From Microbacterium sp. MYb62 (GTDB lineage Bacteria; Actinomycetota; Actinomycetes; Actinomycetales; Microbacteriaceae), in contig NZ_PCOY01000014.1 of assembly GCF_002979475.1 (NCBI RefSeq), positions 26,969 to 90,968 on the forward strand: a stretch of 64,000 nucleotides of DNA. The letters are read 5' to 3'. Every line of letters starts with the position of its first letter. The stretch's first letter is position 1. Shown piece after piece: positions 60,852 to 64,000 of this stretch. The notes under the pieces were generated by a model. The model did no database searches. It was not told where the DNA came from and was given only the letters and a program-made list of their open reading frames with translations. Position numbers and translations under genes: made by a program.

Positions 60852-62090
60852 TCACCAGTCGTGCACGGTGCCGTCGAGGAGGCGGTTGTACGGCAGGTAC
60901 GCCTGTTCGTACGGGTACTTCCCCGCCTCGTCGAGGTCGAGCTCGACGCCGAGCCCCGGCTCGTCTCCGGGGTGCAGGTATCCGTCGGTCCAGGTGAACG
61001 ACTGCTGGAACACCTGATCCGTGCGGGACCCGTGTCGCATGTACTCCTGGATCCCGAAGTTGTGGATCGCGAGTCCGAGGTGCATCGCGGCGGCCATGCC
61101 GACGGGCGAGATGTCGGTCGGCCCGTGCATGCCCGACTTGATCTGGTACATGGCCGCGTAGTCGAGCGTCTTCTTCAGCGCCGTGATGCCGCCCATGTGG
61201 GTGACGGCGCCGCGGACGTAGTCGATGAGCTGGTCGCGGATGATGTCCTTGAAGTCCCACACCGTGTTGAAGATCTCACCGATCGCGAGCGGGGTCGTGG
61301 TGTGCTGGCGCACGAGGCGCAGCGCCTCCTGGTTCTCGGCAGGGGTGCAGTCCTCCAGCCAGAACAGGTCGTAGGGCTCGAGGTCCTTCCCGAGCCGCGC
61401 GGCCTGGATGGGCGTCATCCGGTGGTGTCCGTCGTGCAGGAGCGGGATGTCGGGGCCGAACTCGTTGCGCACGGCCTCGAACACCCCGGGCAGGTGGTTG
61501 AGGTAGGCCCGGGTGTCCCAGTCCTCCTCGACGGGTTTCGCACCACGGCGGGCGGGTTCGTGGTCGTACCGTACGCTCGCGTCACCGACATCCGCCCCCT
61601 GCGCGGCGATGCCGTAGATCGCCTTGAGTGTCGGCACGCCCGTCTGCACGCGGATGGCGCGGTAGCCCTGCGCCTGGTGGGCGCGGATCGAGTCGAACAG
61701 CTCGGGCAGCTCCTTGCCGGAGGCGTGCCCGTAGGCCATCAGCCCGTTCCGGCTCGCCCCGCCGAGCAACTGGTAGACCGGCAGGCCGGCGACCTTGCCC
61801 TTGATGTCCCACAGCGCCATGTCGACCGCCGCGATCGCGGCCATCGTCACCGGCCCGCGCCGCCAGTATGCGCTGCGGTACAGGAACTGCCAGGTGTCCT
61901 CGATGCGCGATTCGTCGGCGCCGAGCAGCAGCGGCACGACGTGCTCGGTCAGATACGCGACCACCGCCAGCTCCCGCCCGTTGAGCGTCGCGTCGCCGAG
62001 GCCGGTCACCCCGTCTGCGGTCGTGATCTTCAGCGTGACGAAGTTGCGGTCGGGGCTGGTGACGATCACCTCTGCCCTGTCGATGGCCAT
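60852..62090 (-). CDS. Mannonate dehydratase/RspA-like enolase-superfamily protein
   Basis: 412 residues. The ManD-type sequence is plain: [50 protein letters not shown], then metal-site stretches [20 protein letters not shown] and IGEIFNT. D-mannonate dehydratases of this family make 2-keto-3-deoxy-gluconate; some members have low activity on gluconate or are RspA-type proteins of unclear role. Divergent from an FCD regulator, with TTGACA on its strand (62173-62168) as a possible -35. Confidence 0.9.
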   Translation of the reverse strand: MAIDRAEVIVTSPDRNFVTLKITTADGVTGLGDATLNGRELAVVAYLTEHVVPLLLGADESRIEDTWQFLYRSAYWRRGPVTMAAIAAVDMALWDIKGKVAGLPVYQLLGGASRNGLMAYGHASGKELPELFDSIRAHQAQGYRAIRVQTGVPTLKAIYGIAAQGADVGDASVRYDHEPARRGAKPVEEDWDTRAYLNHLPGVFEAVRNEFGPDIPLLHDGHHRMTPIQAARLGKDLEPYDLFWLEDCTPAENQEALRLVRQHTTTPLAIGEIFNTVWDFKDIIRDQLIDYVRGAVTHMGGITALKKTLDYAAMYQIKSGMHGPTDISPVGMAAAMHLGLAIHNFGIQEYMRHGSRTDQVFQQSFTWTDGYLHPGDEPGLGVELDLDEAGKYPYEQAYLPYNRLLDGTVHDW

Positions 62091-62187
62091 CGTGGACTCC
62101 TCGGTCGGGGGTGCGTGCCGGTCGGCTGCAGTGGAACCCCTGTATCCCATCACTGCCATACCAGTTGTGTCAAGCTATCGTGACCGT

Positions 62188-62892
62188 ATGCCCGACTCCG
62201 CGCCCGCTGCGCGCCCCTCCGCGCGAGCGGTTGCCTACGCGCGGATCCGAGACGGCATCGTCAGCGGGCACTTCGCGCCCGGCGCACTCCTCTCCGAGAA
62301 CGAGCTCGCCGGCGCTCTCGGGATCAGCAGGCAGCCGGTGCGCGAGGCGCTCCTCCTCATCGCGCAGGAAGGGCTCGTCGACGTACGCCCGCAGAGCGGC
62401 ACGTACGTCGCCCCGATCGACCCCGATCGCGTCCATGAGGCTCAGTTCATCCGGGAGGCCATCGAGCTCGCCTCCCTCGCCGCGTGCGCGCGGCCCACGG
62501 CGGAAGAGGAGCGGATGCTGCGTGAGCTGCTCGTGCACCAGCGCGCCGCATCCGATCGGGAGACGTTCTATCCGCTCGACGAGCAGTTCCACCGCGCTCT
62601 GCTGGGGCTCGCGGGGCATGCCAACGCGTGGGCTGCGGTGAGCGCCGCGAAGGGCCACCTCGATCGAGCCCGGTATGTGGGCATGAGTGCCACGCGCGGC
62701 GTGCAGGACTATGTCGACGACCACGAGCGCGTCGTCGACGCCCTGGCCGCGGGGGATGCCGAGGCCGCCGCCGCCGCGCTGCGCGAGCACCTGCGATTCG
62801 TGTTCGACGATCTCGATGCCGTGCGGGCGCGGCATCCGGAGTTCTTCGACGCCGCCGCCCCCTCGCGCACCGGCCGTCCCGTCCGGCGCTGA
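62188..62892 (+). CDS. GntR/FCD-family regulator
   Basis: 234 residues. Winged helix GALLSENELAGALGISRQPVREALLLI, then an FCD domain with FYPLDEQFHRALLGLAG and DYVDDHERVVDALAAGD, in which the Asp and His metal ligands are visible. It probably controls the divergent mannonate-dehydratase-like gene in response to a sugar acid. It is a different paralogue from the regulator at 42393; no TGCTATAGCA occurs here. Confidence 0.88.
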   Translation: MPDSAPAARPSARAVAYARIRDGIVSGHFAPGALLSENELAGALGISRQPVREALLLIAQEGLVDVRPQSGTYVAPIDPDRVHEAQFIREAIELASLAACARPTAEEERMLRELLVHQRAASDRETFYPLDEQFHRALLGLAGHANAWAAVSAAKGHLDRARYVGMSATRGVQDYVDDHERVVDALAAGDAEAAAAALREHLRFVFDDLDAVRARHPEFFDAAAPSRTGRPVRR

Positions 62893-62972
62893 CGCGCGCC
62901 GACACCACTCGTTCACGAAGCGTTCCCTTCGGAGTACGGCGGTCTCGTAATTGCCCGTCACCTTCGGGAGTT

Positions 62973-62999
62973 GGAATACCGATGTTCTCGGAATACCGA
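62973..62999. promoter_or_regulatory. Two direct GGAATACCGA repeats before the PhnD-like gene
   Basis: GGAATACCGA at 62973-62982 and 62990-62999, starts 17 bases apart, 24 bases before ATG 63024. Probable binding sites of a regulator, or a mutated promoter duplication. Confidence 0.5.
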
Positions 63000-63023
63000 G
63001 GCATCACCTCCCGAAAGGTCATC

Positions 63024-63926
63024 ATGCGCCGCTTCACCCTGCCCGTCGTCGGCCTCCTGGGCGTCGCCGCCCTCGCTCTCACCGCCTGCCAGAGCCCGAG
63101 CGCCGAGGCGGCTCCGGCCGACTCCGACGCCCCCCTCACGATCGCCACCATTCCTGTCGGCGACGACCCCACCGCCGAGAACCCGATCGAGGTGTTCGCC
63201 GAGCTGCTGGAAGCGGCGACCGGCCGCGACGTCGAGATCACCGACGTGCCCGACTACCTCAGTGTCGTCGAAGCCATTCGCGCCGACCACGTCGACATCG
63301 GCATCATGAGCGGGTTCCCCTCGGCACTCGCCGTCAACACCGGCGAAGTGGATGCGCTGGTCGCGTTCCAGGGTGACGGCAAGCCCGTGTCGACCTGCGT
63401 GGTGCTCGACGACTCGCCCGTCCAGAGCGTCGAAGACCTCGCGGGCAAGACCGTCGCGTTCGCCGACCAGGCCTCCAGCTCGGGATACTTCATGCCGGTC
63501 TACATGCTGCACGAGGCCGGTCTCGAGCAGGGCACCGACTACGAGGCCATCTTCGCCGGCGGTCATGAGGGCAGCTTCGCCGCGCTCGAGCAGGGACAGG
63601 TGGATGCCGCGTGCACGGCCGTCATGCTGACACGGCTCGGCGCCCCGATGTTCCCCTTCGCGGACGGCGAGTGGCGTGCCGTCGGGGAGAGCCCGGCGAT
63701 GGACATCCAGGGTTCCGTCCTCGGTCGCCAGTCGCTGGACGCCGAGACCCGCAAGCTGATCCAGGACGGCATCGCCGAGGTGTTCTCGCCGGAGAACGCC
63801 GAGCGCCTCGGCGCCTACGGTGCCTTCGCGGCCGCCCCGCAGACGGTCGACCCGAAGAGCGCGGACTTCCAGTCCTTCGCCGAGATCGCGGCCGTCGCGG
63901 GTGTCGAACTCAAGGACCTCAAGTGA
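63024..63926 (+). CDS. PhnD-like phosphate/phosphite/phosphonate-binding lipoprotein
   Basis: 300 residues. Lipobox LALTAC (Cys at about 22). The body resembles periplasmic phosphonate-binding proteins: TIATIPVGDDPTAEN, VEAIRADHVDIGIMSGFP, VQSVEDLAGKTVAFADQASSSGY and AALEQGQVDAACTA. It would bind an oxyanion or phosphonate and hand it to an ABC permease, probably encoded just past the right edge. AAAGGT lies before the ATG. Confidence 0.88.
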   Translation: MRRFTLPVVGLLGVAALALTACQSPSAEAAPADSDAPLTIATIPVGDDPTAENPIEVFAELLEAATGRDVEITDVPDYLSVVEAIRADHVDIGIMSGFPSALAVNTGEVDALVAFQGDGKPVSTCVVLDDSPVQSVEDLAGKTVAFADQASSSGYFMPVYMLHEAGLEQGTDYEAIFAGGHEGSFAALEQGQVDAACTAVMLTRLGAPMFPFADGEWRAVGESPAMDIQGSVLGRQSLDAETRKLIQDGIAEVFSPENAERLGAYGAFAAAPQTVDPKSADFQSFAEIAAVAGVELKDLK

Positions 63927-64000
63927 CGAGCGTGGCGGCGGAGCGCCCTTCGTCTCGTCGCTCCGCTCCTCGCTCAGGGACCGGGGAGGCCTCCGCCCCC

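Noticed and set aside
62100..62190. A TGCTATAGCA operator between the mannonate-dehydratase-like gene and its GntR regulator
   Set aside because: Only AAGCTATCG is present, which does not form the palindrome; this regulator probably uses another site.
63927..64000. Gene or mobile element at the right edge
   Set aside because: The last 74 bases show only GC-rich, gctccgctcc-type repetitive sequence, possibly a dispersed intergenic repeat; nothing can be supported within the window.

Overview
The window is GC-rich DNA with tightly packed genes, many of which overlap by 4 bases (ATGA or GTGA). Gene content and style point to an actinobacterium of the Microbacteriaceae, most likely Microbacterium. 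The evidence is class E sortase (LAxTG) surface proteins, Tat and lipoprotein signals, sugar importers without their own ATPase, Cmx-like MFS pumps and GTG/TTG starts. The genus is inferred from style, not from a marker gene. No rRNA, tRNA, CRISPR array, prophage or complete insertion sequence was seen.

Region by region. 1-1.5 kb: 3' end of a repeat-built LAxTG surface protein. 1.5-9.5 kb (minus): a large LuxR/LAL regulator, then an operon of Dcu-type transporter, M20 dipeptidase and a frameshifted DHA2 exporter, and a broken acetyltransferase. 9.6-11.6 kb: a second LAxTG surface protein. 11.8-14.6 kb: small ASCH, VOC, AraC and DUF1801 genes. 14.6-18.1 kb (minus): S51 peptidase, a second Dcu-type transporter and a ThrE-like exporter. 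18.2-22.8 kb: SGNH hydrolase, Cmx-like pump, hypotheticals, and CorA with a candidate leader ORF.

22.9-37.3 kb is a large divergent catabolic locus. On the minus strand lie a ROK regulator, two Gfo/Idh/MocA dehydrogenases, a class III aminotransferase and two amidohydrolases. On the plus strand lie a sugar-binding lipoprotein, two permeases, an epimerase-like protein, a DHDPS-family aldolase, a 2-hydroxyacid dehydrogenase, a third Gfo/Idh/MocA protein and an acetyltransferase. A Tat-exported beta-helix protein follows (37.5-39.6 kb). The substrate is unknown. 39.6-41.5 kb holds a membrane protein and a frameshifted secreted protein in sequence that looks less GC-rich.

41.5-49.5 kb and 55.1-58.1 kb form two halves of one probable regulon. 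A GntR/FCD regulator sits beside an ACS-type MFS transporter, and copies of the palindrome TGCTATAGCA lie before the transporter, a ceramidase-like hydrolase, an SDR/enolase-superfamily/SDR operon, another SDR, and a 2-hydroxyacid dehydrogenase/FAH-family hydrolase operon. Together these could form an oxidative acid-sugar route resembling the non-phosphorylative L-fuconate pathway. The halves are separated by unrelated genes (49.7-55.1 kb): Crp/Fnr regulator, DUF427, a frameshifted zinc-ribbon nuclease-like gene, dinB, and an orphan AAA ATPase with its own palindromic operator.

58.2-64 kb: SMP-30 lactonase-like protein, spermidine-synthase-like protein, a coiled-coil membrane protein, a mannonate-dehydratase-like enzyme with a divergent GntR regulator, and a PhnD-like binding lipoprotein.

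Five loci carry six apparent single-base frameshifts. This is enough to suspect indel errors in the underlying assembly as well as real gene decay.
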